This document shows positions 8,309 through 16,925 of a stretch of 64,000 nucleotides of DNA, one piece after another. Origin of the DNA: Kytococcus schroeteri. GTDB taxonomy: Bacteria; Actinomycetota; Actinomycetes; Actinomycetales; Dermatophilaceae. The notes under the pieces were generated by a model that saw only the letters and a list, made by a program, of their open reading frames with translations, was not told the origin of the DNA and did no database searches. Position numbers and translations under genes: made by a program. The stretch's first letter is position 1; every line of letters starts with the position of its first letter. The stretch lies in NCBI RefSeq assembly GCF_042433515.1, contig NZ_JBHLVH010000012.1, positions 1 through 64,000 on the forward strand, read 5' to 3'.

Positions 8309-9817
8309 TCAGAGGAACTCGACGCCCTGCGCCAGCGGCAGCTCGTCGGAGTAGTTGACGGTGTTGGTTGCCCGCCGCATGTAGGCGCGCCACGCGTCGG
8401 AGCCGGACTCGCGGCCGCCGCCGGTGTGCTTCTCGCCGCCGAAGGCGCCGCCGATCTCCGCCCCGGAGGTGCCGATGTTCACGTTGGCGATGCCGCAGTC
8501 CGAGCCGGCGTCGCTCACGAAGCGCTCGCCCTCGCGGACGTCGGTGGTGAAGATGGCCGAGGAGAGGCCCTGCGGCACGTCGTTCTGCAGGGCGATGGCC
8601 TCGTCGAGCTCGCGGTAGGTGAGCACGTAGAGGATCGGCGCGAAGGTCTCGGTCTTCACGACCTCGGTCTGCGCGGGCATCCGCACGATGGCCGGCTCCA
8701 CGTAGTACGCGTCCGGGAACTCGTCGGCCAGCACGCGCCCGCCGCCGCAGAGCACCTCGCCGCCCTGCGCCCGCGCGTCCTCCAGGGCCTTCTGCATGGC
8801 GTCGTAGGAGGCCTTGTTCACCAGCGGGCCCACCAGGTCCTTGCCGGTGCTCGGGTCGCCGATCGTCAGGGTCCCGTAGGCCTTCACGAGGCGGTCGGTG
8901 AAGTCCGCGGCCACGTCCTCGTGGACGATGAGGCGGCGCATGGTGGTGCAGCGCTGGCCGGCGGTGCCCACGGCGGCGAAGGCGACGCCACGCAGGGCCA
9001 GGTCCAAGTCGGCCGAGGGGGCCACGATGGCGGCGTTGTTGCCGCCGAGCTCCAGCAGGCTCCGGCCGAAGCGCGCCGCCACGCGCGGCCCCACCTCGGC
9101 GCCCATGCGGGTGGAGCCGGTGGCCGAGACCAGCGGGATGCGGGTGTCGTCCACCATCTTCTCGCCGAGGGTGCGGTCGCCCAGCAGCACGTGGTGCAGG
9201 CCCTCGGGGGCGCCCACGTCCTTGACCGCACGGGCCAACAGGGCGTCGGTGGCCAGGGCGCTGAGCAGCGTGGCCTCGGACGGCTTCCACACCACGGTGT
9301 TGCCGCACGCCAGGGCGATGGCGGTGTTCCACGCGTAGACGGCCACGGGGAAGTTGAAGGCGCTGATGACGCCCACCACGCCCAGGGGGTGCCAGGTCTC
9401 CATCATGCGGTGGCCGGGGCGCTCGGAGGGCATGGTGCGGCCGAACAGCTGGCGCGACAGGCCCACGGCCAGGTCGCAGATGTCGATCATCTCCTGCACC
9501 TCGCCGGCGGCCTCGGACGGGATCTTGCCCGCCTCGGCGGTCACCAGCACGGCCAGGTCGTCCTTGTGCTCGGTGAGCAGCTCGCCCCAGCGCTTCACGA
9601 GGGCGCCGCGCACCGGGGCAGGGGTGTCACGCCAGGTGGTGAACACCTCCGCGGCGGTGCTGATGGCGGTGTCCAGCTCCGCCTCGGTGGTGGCCGCCAG
9701 GCCCATGAGGTCCTCGCCGGTGATGGGGGTGCGGGCCTGCAGGTCGGTGCCCTGCGGCACGGTGGCGCCGCACGCCTCGAGGGCCTGGCGCACCTTCTCG
9801 TGGATGGGGTGGGTCAT
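8309..9817 (-). CDS. amaB: ALDH7-type aldehyde dehydrogenase; L-piperidine-6-carboxylate / 2-aminoadipate semialdehyde dehydrogenase
   Basis: A 502-residue aldehyde dehydrogenase with ALDH7 (antiquitin, Pcd, AmaB) signatures: LLELGGNNAAIV with the general-base Glu, GTAGQRCTTMRR with nucleophile Cys290, and C-terminal SGAEIGGAFGGEKHTGGGRE. This group oxidises the open form of piperideine-6-carboxylate to 2-aminoadipate in lysine/pipecolate breakdown, and in beta-lactam producers for precursor supply. GGAGGG precedes the ATG, with 51 bp to the HglS-like gene upstream and 10 bp to the next gene. The GGEKHTGGGRE block separates this group from betaine or succinate semialdehyde dehydrogenases. Confidence 0.88.
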   Translation of the reverse strand: MTHPIHEKVRQALEACGATVPQGTDLQARTPITGEDLMGLAATTEAELDTAISTAAEVFTTWRDTPAPVRGALVKRWGELLTEHKDDLAVLVTAEAGKIPSEAAGEVQEMIDICDLAVGLSRQLFGRTMPSERPGHRMMETWHPLGVVGVISAFNFPVAVYAWNTAIALACGNTVVWKPSEATLLSALATDALLARAVKDVGAPEGLHHVLLGDRTLGEKMVDDTRIPLVSATGSTRMGAEVGPRVAARFGRSLLELGGNNAAIVAPSADLDLALRGVAFAAVGTAGQRCTTMRRLIVHEDVAADFTDRLVKAYGTLTIGDPSTGKDLVGPLVNKASYDAMQKALEDARAQGGEVLCGGGRVLADEFPDAYYVEPAIVRMPAQTEVVKTETFAPILYVLTYRELDEAIALQNDVPQGLSSAIFTTDVREGERFVSDAGSDCGIANVNIGTSGAEIGGAFGGEKHTGGGRESGSDAWRAYMRRATNTVNYSDELPLAQGVEFL

Positions 9818-9868
9818 TGCGGTTCCCTCCTGGGGTCCGTCGGGGTGGTGGTCGTTCGGTCGGGTGGT

Positions 9869-11248
9869 TCAGGGGCGCACGGCCACGCCGGTGGCGGTCT
9901 CCACGGCATCGAGGGAGGCCTGCTGCTCCGCGGCGTACAGCGCGTACGGGTCGCGGATCTCCACGCCGCAGATCTGCGAGAGGCGGGCCATGTCGAAGGC
10001 GACGCCCTGCTGCGCCTCGTCCTTGCTGCCGGCGGTGGTGAGGTTGGACTGGAAGATGCCGGCCGCGGAGCGGGGCAGGAAGTCCTCGTAGACCACGGGG
10101 GTGGCCACGAGGTGCCCGCTGGCCACCAGTTCGTGGGCGCGCCGGCCCTGCGGCAGCTCGGCCACACCCTCGGCCAGGGCGTAGGTGAAGAAGGCCAGCT
10201 CGGCCTCGGCCAGACCCATCTCGGTGTTGGGCAGGTGCGTGGCCCACACGCGGCGCAGCACGTCGGGGCGCTCGCCGCCCTCGGTCGCCAGCAACTCGTC
10301 GGCCTCGGCCAGCATCCGGTCGTAGAGGTCGCGACCGGCCTGGGTGAGGGCCACACCGCGCTGCTCCACCTCGCCGAAGCGCACCCGCAGCGTGCCGGGG
10401 CCCACCGTGCCGTCGGCCTTGAGGAAGCGGCGCTCCTCGTCCAGGGCGCGGAAGGAGGTCTGGCGCAGCAGCACGTCCGGGCCGTCCCACGAGGGCGGGC
10501 CCTGGATCTGGTCGATCATCTCGATGCCGCGCGCCTCCATCCGCTCGTAGAGGGCCTCGATGTCGAGCACGCGCGGGGTGAGGTGGTTGATGTGCGTGGT
10601 GGGCACGCCGCCGATGTCTGCGGCCACCGAGGAGATCTGCTCCAGCCGGCGGTACCACTCCTCGTCGACGGGCTCCTCGGAGAGCTCGAACACGGCGGTG
10701 GCGCGCTCCACCAGCTCGTCGGCCTCGTCCTCGGGCAGGCCGCCCTGCGCGGCGGCGCGGTCGGCCAGGGCCAGCAGCTCGTCGTCGAACAGGCGGCGCC
10801 GGGCCAGGAAGTCGGCCAGCTCCTGCTGCAGGGACTCGTCGAAGAAGCGCGGATCGGTGGTCACCAGCATCGAGGTGAAGACGCGGAAGGGGTTGCGGGC
10901 CAGCTCGTCGCGGTCCACGGGGCGGAAGGCGGTGCTCACCACCGGCACGGCCGAGGCGGAGTCGCGCAGGTCGTAGAAGCCCACCGGGTGCATGCCGAAC
11001 GCGGCGAAGACCCGGGCCACGTGGCCCAGCTCCTCGGGCGTGCCCACGCGGATGGCGCCGTGGCGCTCGGCCGTGACGCGCTCGATGCTGCCCAGGCGCT
11101 CGGCCTCGGCCCCCAACTGCGCGATGTGGTCGCGGTTCACGCCCTCGGAGACCTCCACCAACGTGGTGTAGGCGGGCACCTCCTGGCCGTACATGCGGGA
11201 CATACGGGCGGCGAAGCGGGCGCGGAGCTCGTGCTGGGCCACGGTCAC
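9869..11248 (-). CDS. hglS: 2-oxoadipate dioxygenase/decarboxylase (HglS, DUF1338/YdcJ family)
   Basis: A 459-residue DUF1338/VOC-fold protein. HglS of Pseudomonas putida is an Fe(II) enzyme turning 2-oxoadipate, O2 and no external cosubstrate into D-2-hydroxyglutarate and CO2. The residues I recall for it are conserved with constant spacing: ERHGAIR (His63, Arg67), THINHLTPR (His219) and FGEVEQRG (Glu293). I chose GTG 11248 because AGGAGG sits six bases upstream; an in-frame ATG at 11299 lacks an SD and would run into the divergent promoter. It is first in a five-gene operon next to a divergent LysR gene. It links 2-aminoadipate breakdown to the D-2-hydroxyacid dehydrogenase at 308-3226. Confidence 0.88.
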   Translation of the reverse strand: MTVAQHELRARFAARMSRMYGQEVPAYTTLVEVSEGVNRDHIAQLGAEAERLGSIERVTAERHGAIRVGTPEELGHVARVFAAFGMHPVGFYDLRDSASAVPVVSTAFRPVDRDELARNPFRVFTSMLVTTDPRFFDESLQQELADFLARRRLFDDELLALADRAAAQGGLPEDEADELVERATAVFELSEEPVDEEWYRRLEQISSVAADIGGVPTTHINHLTPRVLDIEALYERMEARGIEMIDQIQGPPSWDGPDVLLRQTSFRALDEERRFLKADGTVGPGTLRVRFGEVEQRGVALTQAGRDLYDRMLAEADELLATEGGERPDVLRRVWATHLPNTEMGLAEAELAFFTYALAEGVAELPQGRRAHELVASGHLVATPVVYEDFLPRSAAGIFQSNLTTAGSKDEAQQGVAFDMARLSQICGVEIRDPYALYAAEQQASLDAVETATGVAVRP

Positions 11249-11389
11249 GGGGTGCCTCCTGGGGACGGGATCGGTCAGGCACACCGTGATGTGGGTCATA
11301 TCATCAGCACAAGCGACAAGTCCTCACCTGAATCGTTCACCCCATCTGATGAGTCGCGGCCGCCCGGCCGGACCGGGAGGAGGCGCCCC
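11249..11389. promoter_or_regulatory. divergent control region between hglS operon and lysR
   Basis: This 141-bp region separates the two divergent starts and is more AT-rich than its neighbours (ATATCATCAGCACAAGCGACAAG). A 7-bp inverted pair TCATCAG (11301-11307) / CTGATGA (11346-11352) has a 38-base spacer and could be part of LysR recognition and activation sites. The layout is the classic one for a LysR regulator that represses itself and activates the facing operon. No -10/-35 could be fixed with confidence. Confidence 0.5.
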
Positions 11390-12283
11390 GTGGCCTGGAC
11401 CCTGACCCAGTTGGAGACCTTCCGCGCCGTGGCCGAGGGTGGCTCGATGCACGCCGCCGCCGAGCGCCTGGGCTACACCCCCGGGGCGGTCTCCCAGCAG
11501 ATGGCGGCCCTCTCCCGGGCCGTGGGCGGGGAGCTCTTCCTGCGCTCGGGGCGGGGCGTGGTGCTCTCCGACGCAGGCCACGGGTTCCTGCCGCTGGCGC
11601 GCCGGGTGCTCGAGGAGGACCGCGCCGCCCGCCGCGCCCTGGCCGAGCTGCGTACCGGGCGGGCCACCGTGCGGGTGGGGATCTTCGAGACCGCCGGCGC
11701 CGTCTCCTGCCGCGAGGTGCTGCGCCGCGCCGCCGTGGCCGAGCCGCCGGTGGACGTCGTCTTCGAGGAGGTCGACGTGGAGCGCGCGGTGGACGCGGTG
11801 CGCGCCGGCACCGTGGACCTGGCCCTCTCGGTGCACTACGAGCTGGTGCCGGTCACGCTGCCCCCCGGCGTGGTGGCCATCGAGCTGCTCACCGAGCCCT
11901 TCGTGGAGGTGCGCGCCGCCGACCTGGTGGCCGACGCCCCGTGGATCGTGCCGCCGGTCACCGAGACCTTCGGCATGGCGGTGCAGGCGGCGCTGCGGCG
12001 GGCGGGGGAGGACACCGGTGCCGCGCACGTGGTGACCGACACCGCGCTCATGGTGGCGCTCGCCGAGGCCGGGGTGGGGCGGGCGCTCGTGACCCCCCTG
12101 ATGCTGCGGGTGCACCCGCGCGACCTCCAGGTGCACCCGGCGCCCCGCTCGGGTCGCCGCACCGTGGTGGCGCTGGCCACCGACGCCCAGCGCGAACGGG
12201 CCAGTGTCCGTGCGGTGCTCGACGGTCTGGGGGAGATCTTCCGGTCGATGCGGGGTGTGGAGGGAAATCCTCCGGTTTCCTGA
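11390..12283 (+). CDS. LysR-family transcriptional regulator
   Basis: A 297-residue LysR regulator. The N-terminal winged HTH (residues ~4-62) reads LTQLETFRAVAEGGSMHAAA then GAVSQQMAALSRAVG, the standard family pattern. The rest is a periplasmic-binding-like effector domain. GTG 11390 follows GGGAGGAGG at a 6-base distance. Being divergent from the hglS operon, it most likely responds to a pathway intermediate such as 2-aminoadipate, pipecolate or 2-oxoadipate; that effector is inferred from position only. Confidence 0.9.
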   Translation: MAWTLTQLETFRAVAEGGSMHAAAERLGYTPGAVSQQMAALSRAVGGELFLRSGRGVVLSDAGHGFLPLARRVLEEDRAARRALAELRTGRATVRVGIFETAGAVSCREVLRRAAVAEPPVDVVFEEVDVERAVDAVRAGTVDLALSVHYELVPVTLPPGVVAIELLTEPFVEVRAADLVADAPWIVPPVTETFGMAVQAALRRAGEDTGAAHVVTDTALMVALAEAGVGRALVTPLMLRVHPRDLQVHPAPRSGRRTVVALATDAQRERASVRAVLDGLGEIFRSMRGVEGNPPVS

Positions 12284-12387
12284 CCCATTGACACTCCCAG
12301 TCTCCCGTGCCACGGTGTGCCGACCCCATCGATGTGGTGGGGGTCACAGGCCGCGTGGGTCGCGGCGAGGCCGGAAAGGGGCTGGGG

Positions 12388-13419
12388 ATGATCGAGCTGA
12401 TGCGCCGCGAGGAGCACGGTGCCTACACCGTGTCCACCTACCGATTCACCGAGCAGCACACCGTCTCGGTGGCGCACGAGACCCGCGCCTCAGCCCAGCT
12501 GCCGGGCAACGGGGGCACCCGCTGGCTGCAGTACCCCTCCACCGAGGCGGCGGCCGCCGAGGCGCTCGTGCTGGCCCAGTGCATGACGCGCAAGCACTCC
12601 CTCTACGAGACCGGCTTCTGCGGCACCAAGCTCGTCATCGACGGCCCGCTGGACCTGGCCGACCGCAGCCTGGTGCACGACGCCCTGGCCGAGGTGCTGC
12701 GCCAGCACGACGGTGCCCTGTACACCGGCTGCGACCTCAACACCACGAGTGCCGACATGCGTGAGGTGGCTGCCCGCTGCCCGGCGGTGCTGGACTCGCT
12801 GACCAACCCCGCGGTGTGCACCTCGACGGCCACCGGCAGCGGTGTCTTCGCCGCCTTGACCAGCACCCTGCTGCCGGGCGAGCGCCCCCGCATCGCGGTG
12901 CACGGCCTGGGCAAGGTGGGCGGCCAGGTGGCCCGGCTGGCGCGCAACGCGGGCTACGACGTGGCCGGCTTCGACGTGCGCCCCGAGGCCGCCGAGGCCC
13001 TGGGCGTGCGCGCTGTGGACTCCGACGAGCTGTTCACCGGGGGCTACGACGTGGTGGTGCTCTGCTCGCTGTCCGGCATCGTCACCGAGGAGGTGGCGGC
13101 CACCATGAACCCGCGCTGGGTCGTGGCCTCCGCCAACGCGCCGTTCGCCACCCCGGAGGCGCAGCGCACCGCCGAGGAGCGCGGCATCCACTACCTGCCG
13201 GACTACGTGGCCAACTCCGGGGCCGTGCTGTGCGACGCGCTGGAGTGGCGCGACCGTGAGCTCTACGACTCCCTCGACCAGGCCGCGGTGGACCAGTACG
13301 TCATGCGCACCATCAGCTCGCGCTCCCTGCAGGTGCTGGCCGAGTCCGGGCTGCGGGGCGTCACCCCGGAGGTGGTGGCCGCCCAGGCGTGGGCGGAGCA
13401 CAGCCCCGTGCCCGCCTGA
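12388..13419 (+). CDS. divergent Glu/Leu-dehydrogenase-like protein
   Basis: A 343-residue protein with a leucine-dehydrogenase-like plan: an N-terminal dimerisation/catalytic domain, then a Rossmann domain with RIAVHGLGKVGGQVARL near 168-184, and a YLPDYVANSGAVLCD segment equivalent to the family's FIANAGG motif. The usual GGGKG/GGAKG catalytic lysine region is replaced by GFCGTKLVIDG (~76-86), and the K-G-G substrate lysine motif of the first domain is not obvious. It may act on an unusual substrate or be a weak enzyme. ATG 12388 was taken because GGGGCTGGGG directly precedes it. It follows the LysR gene by 104 bp and may have its own promoter. It is clearly not a duplicate of the dehydrogenase at 7171-8298. 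Confidence 0.7.
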   Translation: MIELMRREEHGAYTVSTYRFTEQHTVSVAHETRASAQLPGNGGTRWLQYPSTEAAAAEALVLAQCMTRKHSLYETGFCGTKLVIDGPLDLADRSLVHDALAEVLRQHDGALYTGCDLNTTSADMREVAARCPAVLDSLTNPAVCTSTATGSGVFAALTSTLLPGERPRIAVHGLGKVGGQVARLARNAGYDVAGFDVRPEAAEALGVRAVDSDELFTGGYDVVVLCSLSGIVTEEVAATMNPRWVVASANAPFATPEAQRTAEERGIHYLPDYVANSGAVLCDALEWRDRELYDSLDQAAVDQYVMRTISSRSLQVLAESGLRGVTPEVVAAQAWAEHSPVPA

Positions 13420-13511
13420 GACCGGCGGGCTGGCGGCGTGGCATGGCCCATAGCTCGGAGCACCGTGGATTCCTCGCGGTGGAGCGGTCGTTCATCCAGG
13501 TGTCGTAGGAC

Positions 13512-14029
13512 AACACCCTGGGCGTCGAGGCCGCCGAGGACATCGCACGGGAGCACACCCGGGTGGACGCCGTCGTGCTGGTCACCGAGATGCCGCGCCA
13601 CGCCGAGGGCACCCCGGTGGTGGCCGACGTGTTCGCCGAGCCGGACGTGTCGGTGGTGTCCCTGCCGTCGCTGGGGCTGGTCGGTCTGCGGCGGCACCTC
13701 ACCACCGCGATCGTGGAGAGCGTGGTGGCCATGAAGGTGCCGTGGCGCACCGCCCGCAGCTCTCCAGCGTCCTGGCGGCCGCGGCGGCCACCGGGGCCTT
13801 CGGCATCTTCTACAGCTCCATCTGGCAGATGTCCGACGCGCTCTCGTGGTGGCGGCTCGTGGTCACGGGGGTGATTGCCGGTGCGCTGGGCTCGTCCTTC
13901 GACTCCAGCACGGACGTGCGCAGCATCACCCACGGCCAGCGGGAGCGTCAGCGCCGCGTCGAGGCCGGGCGCACCGGTGACCGCCACACGGAGGCCGCGG
14001 GCGGTGGCGAGCAGGTGTCCCGCGCCTGA
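13512..14029 (+). pseudogene. remnant of an actinobacterial membrane-protein gene (internal deletion plus frameshift)
   Basis: Two pieces in different frames look like the ends of one protein. The first (13512 to ~13760) encodes VDAVVLVTEMPRHAEGTPVV... and begins just after an in-frame TAG at 13506. The second (from ~13742 to the TGA at 14029) encodes LSSVLAAAAATGAFGIFYSS IW, a hydrophobic segment, and a polar tail. I recall intact actinobacterial proteins joining such an N-terminal part to this FGIFYSSIW membrane part through about 100 more residues, so this copy appears to have lost the middle and the frame. Family recall is from memory and is the weak point. Confidence 0.5.
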
Positions 14030-14042
14030 GACGATGCCGGGC

Positions 14043-15293
14043 ATGGGCATGCTCATCACCGACATCGCTGAACTGGTCACCAACGACCCCACCCACCCGG
14101 ACAGCCTGGACGCGCTGGGCCGGGCCACCGGGGCGGACGCGATGCACGCCGGGCTCGGCGTCATCCGCGACGCCGCCGTGGTGGTCGGCTCGGATGCCGA
14201 GGGCGAGCCGTCCACCATCCAGTGGGTGGGGCGCGCCGCGGACGCGCCCCAGGCCGACTGGGCGGTGTCCGTGGAGGGCAGTGCTGTCATCCCCGGGTTC
14301 GTGGACTCCCACTCCCACCTGTGGTTCGCCGGCGACCGCTCGGCGGAGTTCGCCGCCCGCATGGCCGGCCAGGCCTACGACGGTGGCGGCATCGCCACCA
14401 CCATCGAGGCCACGCGGGCCGCGCGCCCGGCGGACGTGGCCGAGCTGGTGCGCCGCCGCCTGGCGGAGATGCGCGCGCAGGGCACCACCACGGTGGAGGT
14501 CAAGACCGGCTACGGGCTCGACGTGGCGACCGAGGCCGAGGCCGCGCGCCGCCTGCGCGAGGTGACCGACGAGGTGACCTTCCTGGGCGCCCACGTGGTG
14601 CCGCCGGAGTACCGCGACGGCGAGGCCGGTTCGCGCGAGGACTACCTGGACCTGGTGTGCGGCGAGATGCTGCGCGAGGTGACGCCGCACGTGCGCTGGG
14701 TGGACGTGTTCTGCGAGCCCAACAGCCCGTACTCGTTCACCGGGGAGGAGTCGCGCCGCGTGCTGGAGGCCGGCCGCGATGCGGGGCTGGGCCTGCGCCT
14801 GCACGGCAACCAGCTGGGCGAGGGGCCTGGTGCGCAGCTGGCGGTGGAGTTCGGTGCGGCCGCGGTGGACCACTGCACGTACCTCTCCGACGCCGACGTG
14901 GAGGCCCTGGCCGGGTCCTGGGCCGATGGCGCGGACGGCACCGTGGCGGGGCTGCTTCCGGGTGTGGAGTTCAGCACCAAGCACCCGTACATCGACGCGC
15001 GGCGCCTCATCGACGCCGGGGCGAAGGTGGCGCTGGCCAGCGACTGCAACCCGGGCACGTGCTACTCGTCCTCGATGCCGTTCATGATCGCCATGGCGGT
15101 GCGCGAGATGGGCATGACTCCGGCCGAGGCACTGCAGGCAGCCACCGTGGGCGGGGCGCTCTCGCTGCGCCGCGAGGACGTGGGCGCCGTGCGCGTGGGC
15201 ATGCAGGCCGACCTGGCGCGCATCGACGGGCCGAGCTGGCTGCACATCCCGTACCGCATGGGGGTGCCGGTGGTGCGCGCACTGGAGGTGTGA
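14043..15293 (+). CDS. hutI: imidazolonepropionase
   Basis: A 416-residue amidohydrolase-fold enzyme of histidine degradation, opening imidazolone-5-propionate to formiminoglutamate. Visible landmarks are the metal-binding DSHSHLWFAGDRSAEF (~88-103; most HutI have PHTH), VKTGYGLD, the His region RLHGNQL, and LASDCNPGTC with the metal Asp. ATG 14043 is preceded by GACGAT and seven bases, a leaderless arrangement; ATGs at 14034 and 14049 are alternatives. No other hut gene is in the window, so the rest of the pathway must be elsewhere or upstream genes were lost to the decay seen at 13512-14029. Confidence 0.9.
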   Translation: MGMLITDIAELVTNDPTHPDSLDALGRATGADAMHAGLGVIRDAAVVVGSDAEGEPSTIQWVGRAADAPQADWAVSVEGSAVIPGFVDSHSHLWFAGDRSAEFAARMAGQAYDGGGIATTIEATRAARPADVAELVRRRLAEMRAQGTTTVEVKTGYGLDVATEAEAARRLREVTDEVTFLGAHVVPPEYRDGEAGSREDYLDLVCGEMLREVTPHVRWVDVFCEPNSPYSFTGEESRRVLEAGRDAGLGLRLHGNQLGEGPGAQLAVEFGAAAVDHCTYLSDADVEALAGSWADGADGTVAGLLPGVEFSTKHPYIDARRLIDAGAKVALASDCNPGTCYSSSMPFMIAMAVREMGMTPAEALQAATVGGALSLRREDVGAVRVGMQADLARIDGPSWLHIPYRMGVPVVRALEV

Positions 15294-15363
15294 GGCGGCG
15301 GGGCGCAGCGTCATCGGCCCCCCTCAAGGGCGGCGCCGATGGCGCATCCTGCTGGGCGTCACT

Positions 15364-15687
15364 GTGTGGCTTACCTTCCGGCGGGTGTGGCTCCTTGCTG
15401 GACTCATGTCGGTTGCCGCCCTGGGGGCGGTCCTCTTCTCGGTGATGCCGTGGGCCCAGTTGTCCTGCTCCTCCGCCGACGGTGGGGGTGGGTTCGCCTC
15501 GTCGGTCGCGGTCGAGAACGTCCTCAGCGGCCCGGCGCTGATCCAGATGTACCTGTTGCTCTCCGTCGTGGCCCGGCAGGTGCTCAACGCCCTCGAGGAG
15601 CGGCAGCAGCACGGCGCGACGCGTAAGTCGCTGGACGAGGTGGCAAGGCTGTCCCGCGAGCACGGGCTGTACACGGACGACGTCTGA
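15364..15687 (+). CDS. small membrane protein with LDExARL-EHGxYxDDV tail
   Basis: Up to 107 residues, unknown function. It has an N-terminal hydrophobic helix (WLLAGLMSVAALGAVLF), a Cys/Ser/Gly-rich loop, a second weaker hydrophobic stretch (IQMYLLLSVVA) and a charged C-terminus, KSLDEVARLSREHGLYTDDV. The same tail pattern ends the unrelated 324-residue protein at 21584-22558. The start is uncertain: GTG 15364, GTG 15385 and ATG 15406 are in frame and none has a clear SD. Codon use is less GC3-biased than in neighbours. Confidence 0.5.
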   Translation: MWLTFRRVWLLAGLMSVAALGAVLFSVMPWAQLSCSSADGGGGFASSVAVENVLSGPALIQMYLLLSVVARQVLNALEERQQHGATRKSLDEVARLSREHGLYTDDV

Positions 15688-15689
15688 GC
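15657..15689 (+). repeat. 33-bp gene-end repeat, copy 1 (left edge of island)
   Basis: These 33 bases, covering the last codons and stop of the 15364-15687 gene, match 22528-22560 at 29 of 33 positions in direct orientation. The two copies bracket the accessory segment with the restriction-modification genes. Confidence 0.75.
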
Positions 15690-15893
15690 CCGAAGGGCGT
15701 GACTTCACCGGCCACAAGTGGGCCGAGTTGGTCGAACTCGTCCGTGGGGACGTCACCCCTGACGAGAACCATGGGTGTGACTGGGCGTACGCCGGGCCGC
15801 AGTTGAGTGGGCCCCAGCATCACTTGCAGGCGATGCGGGTCCGCCGGTCGTCCCCAGGTGACCCGTCATGTGTGCCTCTCCATGCACCCTGGT

Positions 15894-16925
15894 CTACCCC
15901 TGCAGTGCGTAGACCAAGTCCTTGTAGTGGGGCTCGTCGGAGCGGTACCCCATTGTCCAGGATCCGGCCCACCTGCCGGTCGCTGCGGTGGAGACGATGT
16001 TGCGATGGCTTGAGATCGGCCAGCCCGGCGGGCACCAGCCCCTGCGGCCGGCTCGGCTTTCCTCGGGGATTGTCTGCCGATGGTGCTGACCGTAGTAGTC
16101 CCGGTACCGGTCGGGGAGGGCCAGACGCTGCCAGTCGTAGAAGTTGCAGATGCGATCCAGAATCCCTTGCATGGCACGGAGCATGTACTCCTTCTCGATG
16201 GGGGACTCTCGGACGTTCACCGGTAAGCGCGTTCCCCACTGGTGGGATTTCGACCAGTGCCCGCGATCGTGGCTGTGGCTCAGATGGCGCCGGGCTTCCT
16301 TCACGGCATCCTCTGCGTGGTGCGAGACGGCTTCCCTGCTCTCCTCCGACTCCAAGAGGGAGGACAACAAACTGCCGGGGAGCACGGAGGACCCCCATGC
16401 GCGCAGGTTCTCGTCGTACTTGAGCATCGACTCGAATCCGCCGTCGGGCATCCACGCCAGACCCTGACCGATCTCGGTGTCGAGCCGAGCGTCCGCGACG
16501 GGCTTGTCGAGCACCCACCACAGCCATTGGAAAGTCCCGAACGGGTACTTGGAGTAGTAGGAGCCGTCGGTCGTGATGCCTCGGAGAACGCTGGGGTTCA
16601 CGCTGGTGGCGAGCGTGGGGATGTCGCCCTGGGCCGGAGCGTGGGGGATGACGTGGTTGCTGATGCTGAGCGTTCCCGGCCACGTCATGTCGAGGTCGAC
16701 CCAGGCGATGGCCGAGAGATCCAATGGCGTCTCGATGTCAGCGGACAGCCACAGAGTGTGCGTGTCGTAAAAACCGACAACTGGCCACCCCCACGTCTCG
16801 TGGCAGAGTGCCGCGGTGAGGAGGCCATCGATGTCGGTGTCGATGATCTGTCCCTCGATCCCCTGGCTCCACTGCAGGCGCTCCTGCGCGACATGTCGGA
16901 GTCCTTCGCCTGCTAGCCCGTGCAT
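15894..16925 (-). CDS. DHH-phosphoesterase-like protein of unknown function, adjacent to R-M genes
   Basis: A 343-residue protein I do not firmly recognise. Its N-terminal third has IIDTDIDGLLTAAL (a DxDGxxxAA metal motif as in DHH/RecJ proteins), then WVDLDM and SISNHVIPH where DHH proteins have the DHH motif, then KYPFGTFQWLWWVL. I infer a distant DHH-like fold with altered metal ligands. The C-terminal part is polar, with many Trp, His and Arg residues. ATG 16925 is preceded by TACGCT and six bases on this strand (leaderless); the longer reading frame up to 17018 would remove the divergent promoter. It faces away from the candidate restriction enzyme with 98 bp between. Lower GC supports transfer. 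Confidence 0.55.
   Translation of the reverse strand: MHGLAGEGLRHVAQERLQWSQGIEGQIIDTDIDGLLTAALCHETWGWPVVGFYDTHTLWLSADIETPLDLSAIAWVDLDMTWPGTLSISNHVIPHAPAQGDIPTLATSVNPSVLRGITTDGSYYSKYPFGTFQWLWWVLDKPVADARLDTEIGQGLAWMPDGGFESMLKYDENLRAWGSSVLPGSLLSSLLESEESREAVSHHAEDAVKEARRHLSHSHDRGHWSKSHQWGTRLPVNVRESPIEKEYMLRAMQGILDRICNFYDWQRLALPDRYRDYYGQHHRQTIPEESRAGRRGWCPPGWPISSHRNIVSTAATGRWAGSWTMGYRSDEPHYKDLVYALQG

Noticed and set aside
11249..11299. Longer hglS start at ATG 11299
   Set aside because: No SD, and it would extend through the likely divergent promoter. GTG 11248 has a perfect AGGAGG at six bases.
7898..12283. Very long plus-strand open frame (over 1400 codons)
   Set aside because: It is an antisense shadow of the minus-strand catabolic operon caused by GC-rich codons; only its last 297 codons (LysR, from 11390) are real.
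15728..16423. Plus-strand open frame opposite the DHH-like gene
   Set aside because: No SD or start signal, composition of an antisense shadow, and no recognisable motif. I see no gene in 15688-15893; a 7-bp hairpin GGTCTAC/GTAGACC at 15891-15915 may end the minus-strand gene.
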